The position numbers and the translations under genes were made by a program. Of a stretch of DNA of 64,000 nucleotides, positions 7,919-16,593 are shown in pieces. Position 1 is the stretch's first letter. Every line of letters begins with the position of its first letter. The DNA comes from Siminovitchia sp047228825 (lineage in GTDB: Bacteria; Bacillota; Bacilli; Bacillales; Bacillaceae_C), in assembly GCF_047228825.1 (NCBI RefSeq), contig NZ_JBFEGN010000005.1, positions 1 through 64,000 on the forward strand, in the 5' to 3' direction. A model generated the notes under the pieces. That model was not told where the DNA came from. It saw nothing but the letters and a program-made list of their open reading frames with translations, and searched no databases.

Positions 7919-8299
7919 TCAACCAAATATTTTGGGCAAGAAAATAACGAGCCCGATGATCACTGTCATGATCGTATACATAAAAACCGCACCGGCGGCT
8001 AGGTCTTTGGCCTGTTTGGCGAGCTGGCTGTATTCCTCTGAAATCAAATCCACAATCCTTTCAAGCGCTGAATTGATCAGTTCCAGAACAAATATGCCGA
8101 AAATACAGATCAATATAAACAGCCATTCCACTTTATCAAGCTGGAATACGAAGCTGCAGACGGTGACCAAGATGGCTGCTGCAATATGAAATCGGAAATT
8201 CTTCTCATTTGAATAGGCATGTGCAATGCCCTGGAAAGCGTATTTGAACGAATAGGCGAGCCGGCGCCACGAAAATACGTTCCTATCTTTCCAGGCCAT
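7919..8299 (-). CDS. dgkA: Undecaprenol kinase (DgkA family)
   Basis: Small membrane kinase of the diacylglycerol-kinase family; in Gram-positive bacteria it phosphorylates undecaprenol to recycle the lipid carrier for cell-wall synthesis. Three hydrophobic helices are visible (about residues 35-52, 57-77 and 103-123), with the conserved ELINSALERIVDLI at the active site and Glu residues between helices. 126 aa. It overlaps the end of ybeY by 17 bases and has only a weak ribosome-binding site, suggesting translational coupling. Confidence 0.93.
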   Translation of the reverse strand: MAWKDRNVFSWRRLAYSFKYAFQGIAHAYSNEKNFRFHIAAAILVTVCSFVFQLDKVEWLFILICIFGIFVLELINSALERIVDLISEEYSQLAKQAKDLAAGAVFMYTIMTVIIGLVIFLPKIFG

Positions 8300-8759
8300 G
8301 GCTCTTCAGTATTTCCTCTTGTTTTTGAAACATTTGCTTTTCCGCTTCAGCAGTCTCATGATCGTATCCGAGCAGATGCAAAAATCCATGTACCGCCAAA
8401 AATCCCAGCTCTCTTTCGAGCGAATGGCCATATTGTTGTGCCTGCTCTCGGGCCTTGTCAAACGATATGACAATATCCCCGAGTATCCTTGGGATTTCGG
8501 GATCGTGTGTAATGTCCACCTCTCCTTCACCCGACTCCTCCATTGGAAACGACAGAACATCCGTCGGGGCGTTTTTGCCCCGGTATGAATGGTTCAGCTC
8601 CTGTATCGCTGCGTTGGAAACAAAGGTGACAGACACCTCACCATCGCTGCCTTCACCCATTTCCAATGATGCCGCTCGTTCCAGCAGGCGTTTTATGAGC
8701 TCTAATTGCCTTGTCTTTATTTCATTCGTTTCGTCCAAAAAATCAATTTCCAGTCCCAT
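8283..8759 (-). CDS. ybeY: Endoribonuclease YbeY
   Basis: Zinc-dependent single-strand endoribonuclease for 16S rRNA 3'-end maturation and ribosome quality control. The UPF0054 zinc motif HGFLHLLGYDH places the metal histidines at 124, 128 and 134. 158 aa, normal. The ATG at 8759 follows AAGGTGATGTTAG and overlaps the end of pgpH by 17 bases. The tight chain pgpH-ybeY-dgkA points to one transcript. Confidence 0.96.
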   Translation of the reverse strand: MGLEIDFLDETNEIKTRQLELIKRLLERAASLEMGEGSDGEVSVTFVSNAAIQELNHSYRGKNAPTDVLSFPMEESGEGEVDITHDPEIPRILGDIVISFDKAREQAQQYGHSLERELGFLAVHGFLHLLGYDHETAEAEKQMFQKQEEILKSHGLER

Positions 8760-10911
8760 CTAACATCACCTTCTCCTCTTTATTGCCAGGATACTCGATA
8801 CGCGAATGGAAAATACCGCTTAATGTTTCGCAAAATGTGGCTTTTATTGTCTCAAGCTGTTTTAACGAAATGTTGCACTCATTTAGTTGCCCGTCAAGCA
8901 GCCGATCTTGCACAATTTGATGGACAAGTTTTTTTATTTCATCCTGTGTGGGATTTCTCAGGGACCGTACTGCGGCTTCCACACTGTCGGCAATACTGAT
9001 CACAGCTGCCTCCATCGACCTTGGTTTCGGGCCGGGATAACGGTAGTCTGATTCTGCTACATGTTCATTCATCTTTTTTTCCTTGTGATAGAAAAATGTT
9101 AACAAGCTCGTTCCATGATGCTGCTCCGCTATTTCGACTATTTCCTTCGGCAATTTATGTTTTTTCAATTCTGCCACTCCATCCGGCACATGAGCAATGA
9201 TAATGTCTTTGCTTCTTGACGGGGGCAGCCTGTCATGGGGGTTTTCCATATTTATTTGGTTTTCGATAAAGAAATGCGGCCGTTTTGTTTTACCCACATC
9301 ATGATAATATGCTCCCACTCTGGCAAGCAGTCCGTTCGCACCGATTGCTTCACACGCGGCTTCGGCCAAATTGGCGACCATGACGCTGTGATGGTACGTT
9401 CCCGGGGCTTCCGTAAGAACCTTTTTCAATAACGGGTGGTTGGGGTTTGACAGTTCAATCAATTTAATCGTTGATAAAATGCCGAACGCCGCTTCCAAAA
9501 ACGGCAAGACACCAATGGCCAAAACGGCAGAAAGAATTCCGGAAACGACTCCGTATATCACGTGGAAAAGGTATTCCATTTTGGCAAACTGTCCGCCCCC
9601 GACAAATTGGAGAAAAGAAATGATTAAAATGTTGATGATCGAAACGAGTACTCCCGCCCGCAAAATATTGAATCTTTCCCCTTTATTCGGCAAAAATATG
9701 ATAGCCGCCACACCGCTGAGCAAAAAATAAATGGCAATTTCCATATTTATCGTTCCCGATATTTCATCCCGAAATACGAGACTCCCGCAAGCCGCTAAAA
9801 TAGCCGTCATTATTAATGCAAACCGTTCATTCACCAAAACCCTGATCAAAAATGGCGCCATGGCCGCCGGAAAAATATAGCCGATCTCGAAGCGGTCCAC
9901 CGCTTCCATCAAACTGACAATTTTCATGATCAGGATGGAGGCAACAAAAATAATGCTGATGATAAGCAATAAATTTTGTTTTTGATCTTCAGCCAATTTC
10001 AATTTCGTAAAGGGAACGTAAATTGCCCCGACAGCAAGGAAGACAAAAATCGAAAGTCCAATAAAAGGCAGAACGGAAGGCGTATTTTTTAAAAGGCCAA
10101 GCAGTTCCAGGTGGCGGTATATCTCCCGGTCGATCAAATGGCCTTCTTGCACGATAATTTGGCCCTGTAATATCTTATAAGGCTCCACCTCTTCCATTGC
10201 TTGCCGTTTTCTTTCTTCTGTAAGCTGCGGGTCATACAATTCGTTCGGAACAATCGAATACTTCCCAAGTTCCACTGCAGCCAGTTCAAGTTCTTTCGGC
10301 AGCCCCGAAGAGGAGAGGCGACCGGCCAGTTCTCTTTTTGCACCCGTTACCTGCTCATCCCGGATTTTGTCACTCATAATCGCTTCTATGTGGCTGATTA
10401 ACAAATTCCTTGCCCTTTCCAGTTCGTCTTCATTTGCATGGAGGAGCCGAAGGAGTGATTGATCCGATATGGTCTCGGTCACATTCTCCGTTACATCGGC
10501 AGAAAGCTTCTCTTTCAGCAAGCCGAGTTTATCCGGAACTTTCTTTTCCTGTTTTTGATTCTCTTTTTCCGCGTCTTTTGTTTCCTGATTCACTTCTTTT
10601 ACAAAATCGAAAATGGAATTTAACAGCAATATTCGGTTTTGGGCGATCTCTGTTTTATGAACGTAGACCCTGCCGACTTCATCTGCCGCTTTTTGCCGTT
10701 CTTCTTCGGTTTTCACTTCATCCTCTATCGTCTTTGGTGAGCGAATGGTCTTTTCAGCTACGGAAAACAGCTCCATATCATATGTTTCGGGTTTGACATT
10801 CGTATAAAGCAAGGCGAACATCAGGATGCCCAAGACGATAAAAATTAGTGTCGTAAAAAGCTTGTAGCTAAGGACTGTCCGTACTTTACCAATTAATTTT
10901 TGAAAATCCAT
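8743..10911 (-). CDS. pgpH: Membrane HD-domain phosphodiesterase PgpH (cyclic di-AMP hydrolase)
   Basis: 7TM-7TMR-HD protein that degrades cyclic di-AMP. An N-terminal membrane helix (about residues 15-35) is followed by an extracellular 7TMR-HDED domain, a block of seven membrane helices (about 270-470) and a cytoplasmic HD domain. The HD residues are in YHHSVMVANLAEAA and ARVGAYYHDVGKTKRP. The ATG at 10911 is preceded by GGGGG at 5 bases; the frame upstream of it is unlikely to be translated. 722 aa, slightly longer than B. subtilis YqfF. Starts an operon with ybeY and dgkA. Confidence 0.93.
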   Translation of the reverse strand: MDFQKLIGKVRTVLSYKLFTTLIFIVLGILMFALLYTNVKPETYDMELFSVAEKTIRSPKTIEDEVKTEEERQKAADEVGRVYVHKTEIAQNRILLLNSIFDFVKEVNQETKDAEKENQKQEKKVPDKLGLLKEKLSADVTENVTETISDQSLLRLLHANEDELERARNLLISHIEAIMSDKIRDEQVTGAKRELAGRLSSSGLPKELELAAVELGKYSIVPNELYDPQLTEERKRQAMEEVEPYKILQGQIIVQEGHLIDREIYRHLELLGLLKNTPSVLPFIGLSIFVFLAVGAIYVPFTKLKLAEDQKQNLLLIISIIFVASILIMKIVSLMEAVDRFEIGYIFPAAMAPFLIRVLVNERFALIMTAILAACGSLVFRDEISGTINMEIAIYFLLSGVAAIIFLPNKGERFNILRAGVLVSIINILIISFLQFVGGGQFAKMEYLFHVIYGVVSGILSAVLAIGVLPFLEAAFGILSTIKLIELSNPNHPLLKKVLTEAPGTYHHSVMVANLAEAACEAIGANGLLARVGAYYHDVGKTKRPHFFIENQINMENPHDRLPPSRSKDIIIAHVPDGVAELKKHKLPKEIVEIAEQHHGTSLLTFFYHKEKKMNEHVAESDYRYPGPKPRSMEAAVISIADSVEAAVRSLRNPTQDEIKKLVHQIVQDRLLDGQLNECNISLKQLETIKATFCETLSGIFHSRIEYPGNKEEKVMLDGTGN

Positions 10912-10991
10912 ATTATCCCCCATAAAACGTTCGGTTATATTCCAAATGATATCAGTTTTATGGCGCAAAAACACGAAATTTTTTTGACAAA

Positions 10992-11025
10992 TGAAAAACC
11001 CCGGACTTTTTAACGTCCAGGGGTT
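10992..11025 (-). terminator. Terminator overlapping the end of phoH
   Basis: On the minus strand AACCCCTGGAC and GTCCGGGGTT form a stem with one bulged base, followed by TTTTCA. The first arm includes the last codons and stop of phoH, so termination overlaps the coding end and separates phoH from pgpH. Confidence 0.75.
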
Positions 11026-11984
11026 GTCTCATTTTGGGCGTAAGCAGTAATAATGCGTCCCACAAGCGGATGTCTGACAACATCACTGTGGTCAAGATGG
11101 ATAAAAGTGATGCCTTCCACACCTTGCAATATGACTTCGGCTGCAATCAATCCGGATTTGGCTCCCTGGGGGAGATCCACTTGTGTAGAGTCGCCCGTAA
11201 TCACCATTTTTGAACCAAAGCCGAGCCTGGTCAAAAACATTTTCATTTGCGCATGGGTCGTGTTTTGGGCTTCATCCAGAATAACAAAAGCATCATCAAG
11301 CGTCCTGCCGCGCATATATGCGAGCGGAGCCACTTCGATCGTATCCCTTTCTACCAAACGCTGTGTATGTTCAGCCCCCAGCACGTCGTGAAGGGCATCG
11401 TAGAGCGGGCGTAAATACGGATCCACTTTTTCCTTTAAATCACCGGGCAAAAAACCGAGGCTTTCTCCTGCCTCCACGGCCGGACGGGTTAAAATGATTT
11501 TGTTGACTTTTCCGCTCTTTAACGCATTGACCGCCATGACTACCGCCAAATACGTTTTTCCCGTCCCGGCGGGACCGATGCCAAAAACGAGATCATGTTT
11601 TCTGATTGCTTCTATGTATTGGCGTTGTCCAAGGGTCTTTGCCCGAATCAATTTGTTTTTGGCATTCCGCCCGATTTCTTCATGAAACAGTTCTGAAAAA
11701 TAGTCAATTTTACCCTGCCGGGACATTTTTGCGGCATACGCGGCGTCGCGCGGTCCAATATGAATGCCGCTTCTCGTTACAGCCAAAAGCTGCCTGATCG
11801 TCTCTTCGGCATGGGTTACCGCTTCTTCATCGCCGGAAATATTGATCGTTTCTCCGCGCGTGACAATTTTTACTTGAAATTCATCTTCCAATATTTTTAA
11901 ATTGTTGTCCCCGCTGCCAAAGAGGACGAAAACTTCATCATCGTTCTCAAGCTGAATCTGTTTCTTAAACAAATCCTCTGTCAT
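11010..11984 (-). CDS. phoH: PhoH-like ATPase
   Basis: Cytoplasmic P-loop NTPase of the PhoH family, linked to RNA metabolism; the exact substrate is unsettled. Walker A GPAGTGKT is at residues 137-144 and Walker B FVILDEAQN near 225-235, with an N-terminal KH-like region (about 15-75). 324 aa, normal. Directly follows yqfD with a 3-base gap, so yqfC-yqfD-phoH can be one unit, and it ends in a terminator before pgpH. Confidence 0.93.
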   Translation of the reverse strand: MTEDLFKKQIQLENDDEVFVLFGSGDNNLKILEDEFQVKIVTRGETINISGDEEAVTHAEETIRQLLAVTRSGIHIGPRDAAYAAKMSRQGKIDYFSELFHEEIGRNAKNKLIRAKTLGQRQYIEAIRKHDLVFGIGPAGTGKTYLAVVMAVNALKSGKVNKIILTRPAVEAGESLGFLPGDLKEKVDPYLRPLYDALHDVLGAEHTQRLVERDTIEVAPLAYMRGRTLDDAFVILDEAQNTTHAQMKMFLTRLGFGSKMVITGDSTQVDLPQGAKSGLIAAEVILQGVEGITFIHLDHSDVVRHPLVGRIITAYAQNETTPGR

Positions 11985-11987
11985 ATA

Positions 11988-13175
11988 CTAATCTCCTTGG
12001 GTGATCGGTTTTTCTTTAGCAATGTTTTCTATCACTTGAAAATATACTGTTAGCTTAACTTTACCATTCTCCACTTTCTCATGCAAAACAATTTCCTTGT
12101 CGATTTTGGCGTCGTCGGGAATGTTTTTTAGCAAGTCATTTTTCGCCAATAATATTCCTGCCTGAACCGCTTCTTTCTTCGTCAGCTCCCGCTCGAAGCC
12201 TTCCTTTTCCCGGACTGTTTTTTCCACATAAGAAATCGGCAGCTGCCATCCCAAAAATCGGACCGGATAATTATTTTTTTCTATTTTCCTGTTTTGGAAT
12301 GCGATGTTCCCAAAGCCCCAAACAGGAAACTCCACCGAACCGATTTTGATTTCGTGTATGATCTTTTCATTGCCTGTAAACACCTCAAAATGGGTTGTGA
12401 GCGGATATTCCACCTCGGACTGATACCATGTTTTGCCCCACACTTCCCCTTTGGCCGGAACAAGCTGTTCCTCGTCTTCTTTGCCGATCATGCCGGATAC
12501 AAGCATTTGCCCTTTTTTTACAAACTGATTGACCTTAACAAGCGGCTTGCCTTTTTCAATAAACATTTCGGCGATCACTGCTTTTTTGTTGGCAACAAGG
12601 TGCTGGGGACCCGGAGGTTTGGACTTTTTCGGCTCATTTTTTTCAACAACCTGAAAGTGGAAGGTTGTCCCTTTTAACTCCACGCCAATCCAGGTAATAT
12701 TGTTCACGCGGTCCGTTAATTCCCGCTGAAGCTTTTCCAGGTCCTGATTGAAAAAATGAAAAGTGCCGACTTTAATGCCGAGTTTGTCCAGCTCTTTGCG
12801 AATATGGTGCTCCGTTTCCGGATTTGCTCCGTTGATTTGTATTCCCCATGTCATGTTGGACAATACGGTAATGAGGGCAAGAAACAGAAATACACCGATG
12901 AAAAAGCCGCTGTTTTTTAACAGCCGCTTCCAAAGAAACGGCAGTCCCTCTCCGCGAATAAAGGAAACATTGCAGTCAAAATCACGGGCGATATGCCTGA
13001 AATGATGTACATCATGCAGTGAAATATAAAAAAATACGGTTCCTGTTTTCAGTTTCCGGACAGACCATAATGACACTCTTTTCCGCGCACAAATATTGAT
13101 AAGGCGCTCCACGCCTTTTCCTTCAATTTTTACGAGCACCCTCCCCATTATAAACGTAACCCACCGGTTCTTCAT
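11988..13175 (-). CDS. yqfD: Sporulation protein YqfD
   Basis: Conserved spore-former protein, in B. subtilis part of the mother-cell sigma-E regulon; the molecular role is unknown. A soluble N-terminal part (about 1-90) is followed by one membrane helix (about 95-115, GFFIGVFLFLALITVLSNM) and a large region containing NITWIGVELKGTTFHFQVVEKNEP, a family hallmark. 395 aa, close to normal. The site AGGAGGGG precedes the ATG at 13175. It follows yqfC by 12 bases. Confidence 0.92.
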   Translation of the reverse strand: MKNRWVTFIMGRVLVKIEGKGVERLINICARKRVSLWSVRKLKTGTVFFYISLHDVHHFRHIARDFDCNVSFIRGEGLPFLWKRLLKNSGFFIGVFLFLALITVLSNMTWGIQINGANPETEHHIRKELDKLGIKVGTFHFFNQDLEKLQRELTDRVNNITWIGVELKGTTFHFQVVEKNEPKKSKPPGPQHLVANKKAVIAEMFIEKGKPLVKVNQFVKKGQMLVSGMIGKEDEEQLVPAKGEVWGKTWYQSEVEYPLTTHFEVFTGNEKIIHEIKIGSVEFPVWGFGNIAFQNRKIEKNNYPVRFLGWQLPISYVEKTVREKEGFERELTKKEAVQAGILLAKNDLLKNIPDDAKIDKEIVLHEKVENGKVKLTVYFQVIENIAKEKPITQGD

Positions 13176-13187
13176 CCGTGCCCCTCC

Positions 13188-13472
13188 TTACTGTTTCAGG
13201 TACAAAACTTCTTCAATACGCCCTTCCAGCAAAATTTCTTCCGGAAGGATCGTTTTTATGACAAATGATTTTCCTTTTATTAAAAGCTGGCCTTGTTTGA
13301 GCAGAAGACGGAGTTCACGATCGGAAAAAGCGAGAAGACCTTTGTGGTTTTCTATATATATGTGAATTTGTCCGATAATCGTTACACGCGGGAGATCCAT
13401 CAGTACATCAGGCGGAAGTTCCATTTTATTTGTCATCCATTTACGGAATCGGTCTGTCATTTTATTGGGCAT
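13188..13472 (-). CDS. yqfC: Sporulation protein YqfC
   Basis: Small spore-former protein of the YabP/YqfC family, paired with YqfD in nearly all Bacillus genomes and expressed in the mother cell in B. subtilis. The core LPRVTIIGQIHIYIENHKGL and SDRELRLLLKQGQLLIKG is characteristic. 94 aa, normal. Its ribosome-binding site GGGAGG is part of a near-perfect hairpin (13480-13519), which may silence it in transcripts reading through from the upstream operon. Confidence 0.92.
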   Translation of the reverse strand: MPNKMTDRFRKWMTNKMELPPDVLMDLPRVTIIGQIHIYIENHKGLLAFSDRELRLLLKQGQLLIKGKSFVIKTILPEEILLEGRIEEVLYLKQ

Positions 13473-13479
13473 AAAAAAG

Positions 13480-13519
13480 AACCTCCCTTCATCTCATATG
13501 TATGAAATGAAGGGAGGTT
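13480..13519 (-). promoter_or_regulatory. Hairpin containing the yqfC ribosome-binding site; terminator of the yqeZ-floA-yqfB operon
   Basis: Arms 13507-13519 and 13480-13492 are perfect 13-bp complements. After one mismatch, 13501-13505 and 13494-13498 pair too. On the minus strand the 3' arm ATGAAGGGAGGTT holds the ribosome-binding site of yqfC and is followed by CTTTTTT and then the yqfC ATG. It therefore looks like both the terminator of the upstream operon and a structure hiding the yqfC start. The loop carries CATACATA, close to the sigma-E -10 consensus. Confidence 0.7.
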
Positions 13520-13588
13520 TCATCACTTGTTTCAACATTTAACCAGAAAATTGCCCGCGTCTTTGGCAACATTTTCGTCCGTGCCCTG

Positions 13589-14077
13589 CTAGCGGATCCG
13601 CCGTTTCAGCGCCCTTGGGGGACCGAGCACTTCGTGCATTATGATCCCCCGGACAACATCATTTCGCTGTCCGAATAACAATCCTTGGTGAGCTGGATTT
13701 GTTTCTGTCTTGGGAACGGAGGTGTTTTCGGCAACCTTCCTTTGAACAGCCCGGATTTTTTGCTCATAGGCTTCCGCTTGTTTTTTCAGCTCTTCCAATT
13801 CCCTTTCGGCCCGAACCTTTTCCTCCTCAATGGCAGGGTTTGATTCGACCTGTGTCAATAATATTTCAGCCGCTTCCCGAAGATTGCGGGGCATTTCGAT
13901 TTGCTCCATTTTTTTCCTTGGCGATTTTCTTTGTTCCTGCGCGGCATATGGACGGGCAGGCTTCTGTACCGCAGGACGGGCCGGTTTGTTCTCGTTCGCT
14001 TTTTGCGGGGCTTTCTTTTTACTGTTCAGCAAAAAACTGATAATGGCTATTGCGATGATTGGCAAAAATTGTTCCAA
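13589..14077 (-). CDS. yqfB: YqfB-like membrane-anchored protein of unknown function
   Basis: 162 aa with one N-terminal membrane segment (LPIIAIAIISFLL, residues 4-16), a basic Pro/Ala/Lys-rich linker, a charged coiled-coil region (about 80-120) and a conserved C-terminal GIIMHEVLGPPRALKRR. It lies after floA as yqfB does in B. subtilis, where the three genes belong to the sigma-W envelope-stress regulon. A TTG at 14077, about 8 bases after GGAGG, is the start. No enzymatic motif; a role in membrane microdomains is only guilt by association. Confidence 0.75.
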   Translation of the reverse strand: MEQFLPIIAIAIISFLLNSKKKAPQKANENKPARPAVQKPARPYAAQEQRKSPRKKMEQIEMPRNLREAAEILLTQVESNPAIEEEKVRAERELEELKKQAEAYEQKIRAVQRKVAENTSVPKTETNPAHQGLLFGQRNDVVRGIIMHEVLGPPRALKRRIR

Positions 14078-14109
14078 AGGAGCATCCTCCTTTCAAAGAG
14101 CTGCCCAGC

Positions 14110-15105
14110 TTATTTCTGTTTGTCATCATTTGCCGGTTTCGTCATTTTGCCGATGGAATCACGCATATCCGTATCTGCATCAATATTGCGGAGAGACATG
14201 TAATCCATGACACCCAAATTCCCCGATTTCAGGGCTTCTGCCATGGCAAGCGGTACTTCTGCTTCCGCTTCGACCACTTTTGCCCTCATTTCCTCGACTC
14301 TTGCCTTCATCTCCTGCTCGCTTGCAACAGCCATTGCCCTTCTTTCTTCGGCTTTTGCCTGGGCAATTTTCTTGTCGGCTTCCGCCTGGTCCGTCTGGAG
14401 CTGGGCTCCAATGTTTTTCCCGATATCAACATCGGCAATATCGATCGAAAGAATTTCAAAAGCGGTTCCTGCATCAAGTCCTTTAGAGAGTACCGTTCGT
14501 GAGATCATATCGGGATTTTCCAGGACCTTTTTATGATTGTCGCTGGAACCGATTGTAGAAACAACCCCTTCCCCGACACGGGCAATAACGGTTTCTTCAC
14601 CGGCCCCCCCGACAAGGCGGTCAATATTGGCACGCACTGTAATTCTGGCTTTCGCTTTCACTTCAATCCCATCCATTGCCACACCGGCAATAAACGGTGT
14701 TTCAATTACCTTTGGATTTACACTCATTTGAACTGCTTCCAAAACATCGCGTCCGGCAAGGTCGATGGCAGCAGCGCGTTCAAAAGTAAGTTCAATATTG
14801 GCACGCTGTGCAGCAATCAGAGCATTGACAACCCTGTCTACATTACCGCCAGCCAAATAGTGGCTTTCCAACTGGTTTGTAGCAACAGGGAGCCCGGCTT
14901 TATGGGCTTTAATGAGCGGATTGACGACACGTCCGGGAATAACCCTTCTCAGCCTCATTCCAATCAGTGTAAAAATTCCGATTTTGACTCCGGCCGCAAG
15001 GGCGGAAATCCAGAGTCCCACCGGTACAAATGTAAATAGTACGGCAAGTGCAATAATGCCTAAAACAATCATAACCAATAAAAAAATGGTGTCAGGGCCT
15101 AACAT
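14110..15105 (-). CDS. floA: Flotillin-like protein FloA
   Basis: Scaffold protein of functional membrane microdomains; oligomerises at the membrane and affects protein secretion and signalling. A hydrophobic N-terminus (about residues 5-50) is followed by a band-7-like domain and an Ala/Glu-rich coiled coil (about 230-300, with QAEADKKIAQAKAEERRAMA). 331 aa, the usual length. A TTG one codon earlier (15108) is better spaced from GGAGG, so the start may be 15108. Lies 2 codons' distance from yqeZ, with which it should be co-transcribed from the sigma-W-type promoter. Confidence 0.95.
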   Translation of the reverse strand: MLGPDTIFLLVMIVLGIIALAVLFTFVPVGLWISALAAGVKIGIFTLIGMRLRRVIPGRVVNPLIKAHKAGLPVATNQLESHYLAGGNVDRVVNALIAAQRANIELTFERAAAIDLAGRDVLEAVQMSVNPKVIETPFIAGVAMDGIEVKAKARITVRANIDRLVGGAGEETVIARVGEGVVSTIGSSDNHKKVLENPDMISRTVLSKGLDAGTAFEILSIDIADVDIGKNIGAQLQTDQAEADKKIAQAKAEERRAMAVASEQEMKARVEEMRAKVVEAEAEVPLAMAEALKSGNLGVMDYMSLRNIDADTDMRDSIGKMTKPANDDKQK

Positions 15106-15110
15106 CAAAA

Positions 15111-16436
15111 TTATTCCTCCTCTTTATTTGTGTTTTCTACAGGGCGTACGACGATGCGGGAGCCTTCCACTTTCACCACTTTTACATCTGTGTTGTTGTC
15201 GATGAAACTTCCCTCTGCAACGACATCCACCCTTTCATCGTCAATCAGGACGGTTCCCGATGGCCGAAGCGGCGTTACGGCGACTCCTTTTCTTCCAATT
15301 AACTCCAATCTGTTTACATTTGATACATATCCTCTTTCAGTGCTCGTTGAATCCGTTAAAATGAATCTTTTGAAAATATTCATGCGTTTTCCAAACACCT
15401 TTACAAGTATAATCATGAAAAGAATGGCCAAAAACAGAGCAGTAATAATGGAAACAGCCATATGAACAATATTTTCGCCCGCAAGCAGCATGCTGCCGAT
15501 GACAGCAACAGTGCCAAGAATCCCCAAAATGCCTCCAGCCACAAAAAATTCGGCTGCAATTAAAATGAGTCCAAGGACGAAAAGAAGCAATGATTCATAT
15601 CCGGCCAGTCCGGCGACATAATGCCCGAAAAAGAATAACAGCAAGGCAGACAGTCCCATGAATCCGGGAACCCCGAAACCAGGAGAATACAATTCAAGAA
15701 CAAGACCCAAACTGGCAATTGTCAGGAGAATGGGTACAACAATGGGGTTTGTGATAATTCGGGCAAGCGATTCGGCGAAAGTCGGCTCAACCGTATGGAT
15801 TTTTGCATCGGCCATACCGATTTTTGCCAAAAGTTCATCGACATCCTTGACCGTTCCTTCCGAATAGCCTACCTTCAAAGCCTGATCCGCTTCCAGCGTC
15901 AGCAGCTTGCCCTTTTCTTTCAGCCCGGGCAAATCAATTTTCCCGCTTGCCATCGCCTTTGCAATTTTTGGGTCGCGTCCGCTTTTCTTTGCAGCGCCTT
16001 CCATAGCCGCAAGCCACATGCTTTCGGCCTTTTCCCCGGCGGTATTCCCCGATTGGTCAATGACGGCCGCCGCTCCCATCACTGCATTGGGCGTCATATA
16101 AATTTCACCGGTATGAAGTGCAATATAAGATCCGGCGGAGATTGCCCACGAATTGACGAAGGTAACCGTTCTTATTTTTGTTTTGGCAATCCGGTTTCCG
16201 ATATCCCGCGCGGCATCTACCGCTCCGCCGGGTGTATTCATTTCGAAGATAATCAAATCAGCATTATTTGCTTCCGCTCTGCTGATAGCCCGATCCAGGA
16301 ATGCATACAGCCCTTTTTCCACATCGTTTTGGATCGGGATGACATATACATTGTTTTTTTCAGCAGATGCCCCTGCCGGCAAAAGCATCAAAAACCCGGC
16401 AACAAACAGAAAGACAGCGGTCACGATCTTTTTCAT
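15111..16436 (-). CDS. yqeZ: NfeD-family membrane serine protease (YqeZ)
   Basis: Long-type NfeD protein that works with flotillin. A signal peptide (about 1-25, ending GASA) is followed by a ClpP/SppA-like domain with the probable nucleophile serine in SAGSYIAL and the catalytic lysine in the second half. Four to five membrane helices (about 230-350) and a C-terminal OB domain (about 375-441) follow. The ATG at 16436 has GGGAGGG upstream; codons before it are dropped because the signal peptide then starts MKK. First gene of yqeZ-floA-yqfB. Confidence 0.92.
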   Translation of the reverse strand: MKKIVTAVFLFVAGFLMLLPAGASAEKNNVYVIPIQNDVEKGLYAFLDRAISRAEANNADLIIFEMNTPGGAVDAARDIGNRIAKTKIRTVTFVNSWAISAGSYIALHTGEIYMTPNAVMGAAAVIDQSGNTAGEKAESMWLAAMEGAAKKSGRDPKIAKAMASGKIDLPGLKEKGKLLTLEADQALKVGYSEGTVKDVDELLAKIGMADAKIHTVEPTFAESLARIITNPIVVPILLTIASLGLVLELYSPGFGVPGFMGLSALLLFFFGHYVAGLAGYESLLLFVLGLILIAAEFFVAGGILGILGTVAVIGSMLLAGENIVHMAVSIITALFLAILFMIILVKVFGKRMNIFKRFILTDSTSTERGYVSNVNRLELIGRKGVAVTPLRPSGTVLIDDERVDVVAEGSFIDNNTDVKVVKVEGSRIVVRPVENTNKEEE

Positions 16437-16470
16437 GATATCCCTCCCTTCCAGGTCCACCTGACTGTAA

Positions 16471-16497
16471 TACGAGAGGCTTCTTAAAAAAGTTTCA
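16471..16497 (-). promoter_or_regulatory. Sigma-W-type promoter of yqeZ-floA-yqfB
   Basis: On the minus strand TGAAAC (16497-16492) and CGTA (16474-16471) are separated by 17 bases, an exact match to the extracytoplasmic-function sigma-W consensus. The B. subtilis yqeZ operon is a known sigma-W target, so control by envelope stress appears conserved. Confidence 0.85.
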
Positions 16498-16559
16498 ATC
16501 TTTGTCTTTATTATATCGAAAAAAAGCTTCTTTAGCCCTTACCGCGCCACTTAGGTATA

Positions 16560-16588
16560 GAAAAACCGGAAAGCATTTGCTTCCCGGC
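16560..16588 (-). terminator. Terminator after rpsU-yqeY
   Basis: On the minus strand CCGGGAAGC, an AAAT loop and GCTTTCCGG form a 9-bp stem (one G-T pair) followed by TTTTT, just past the yqeY stop. Confidence 0.85.
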
Positions 16589-16593
16589 TTTCA

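Noticed and set aside
15795..16487. 230-codon open frame antisense to yqeZ
   Set aside because: Opposite a recognised gene, no family features, no promoter or ribosome-binding site.
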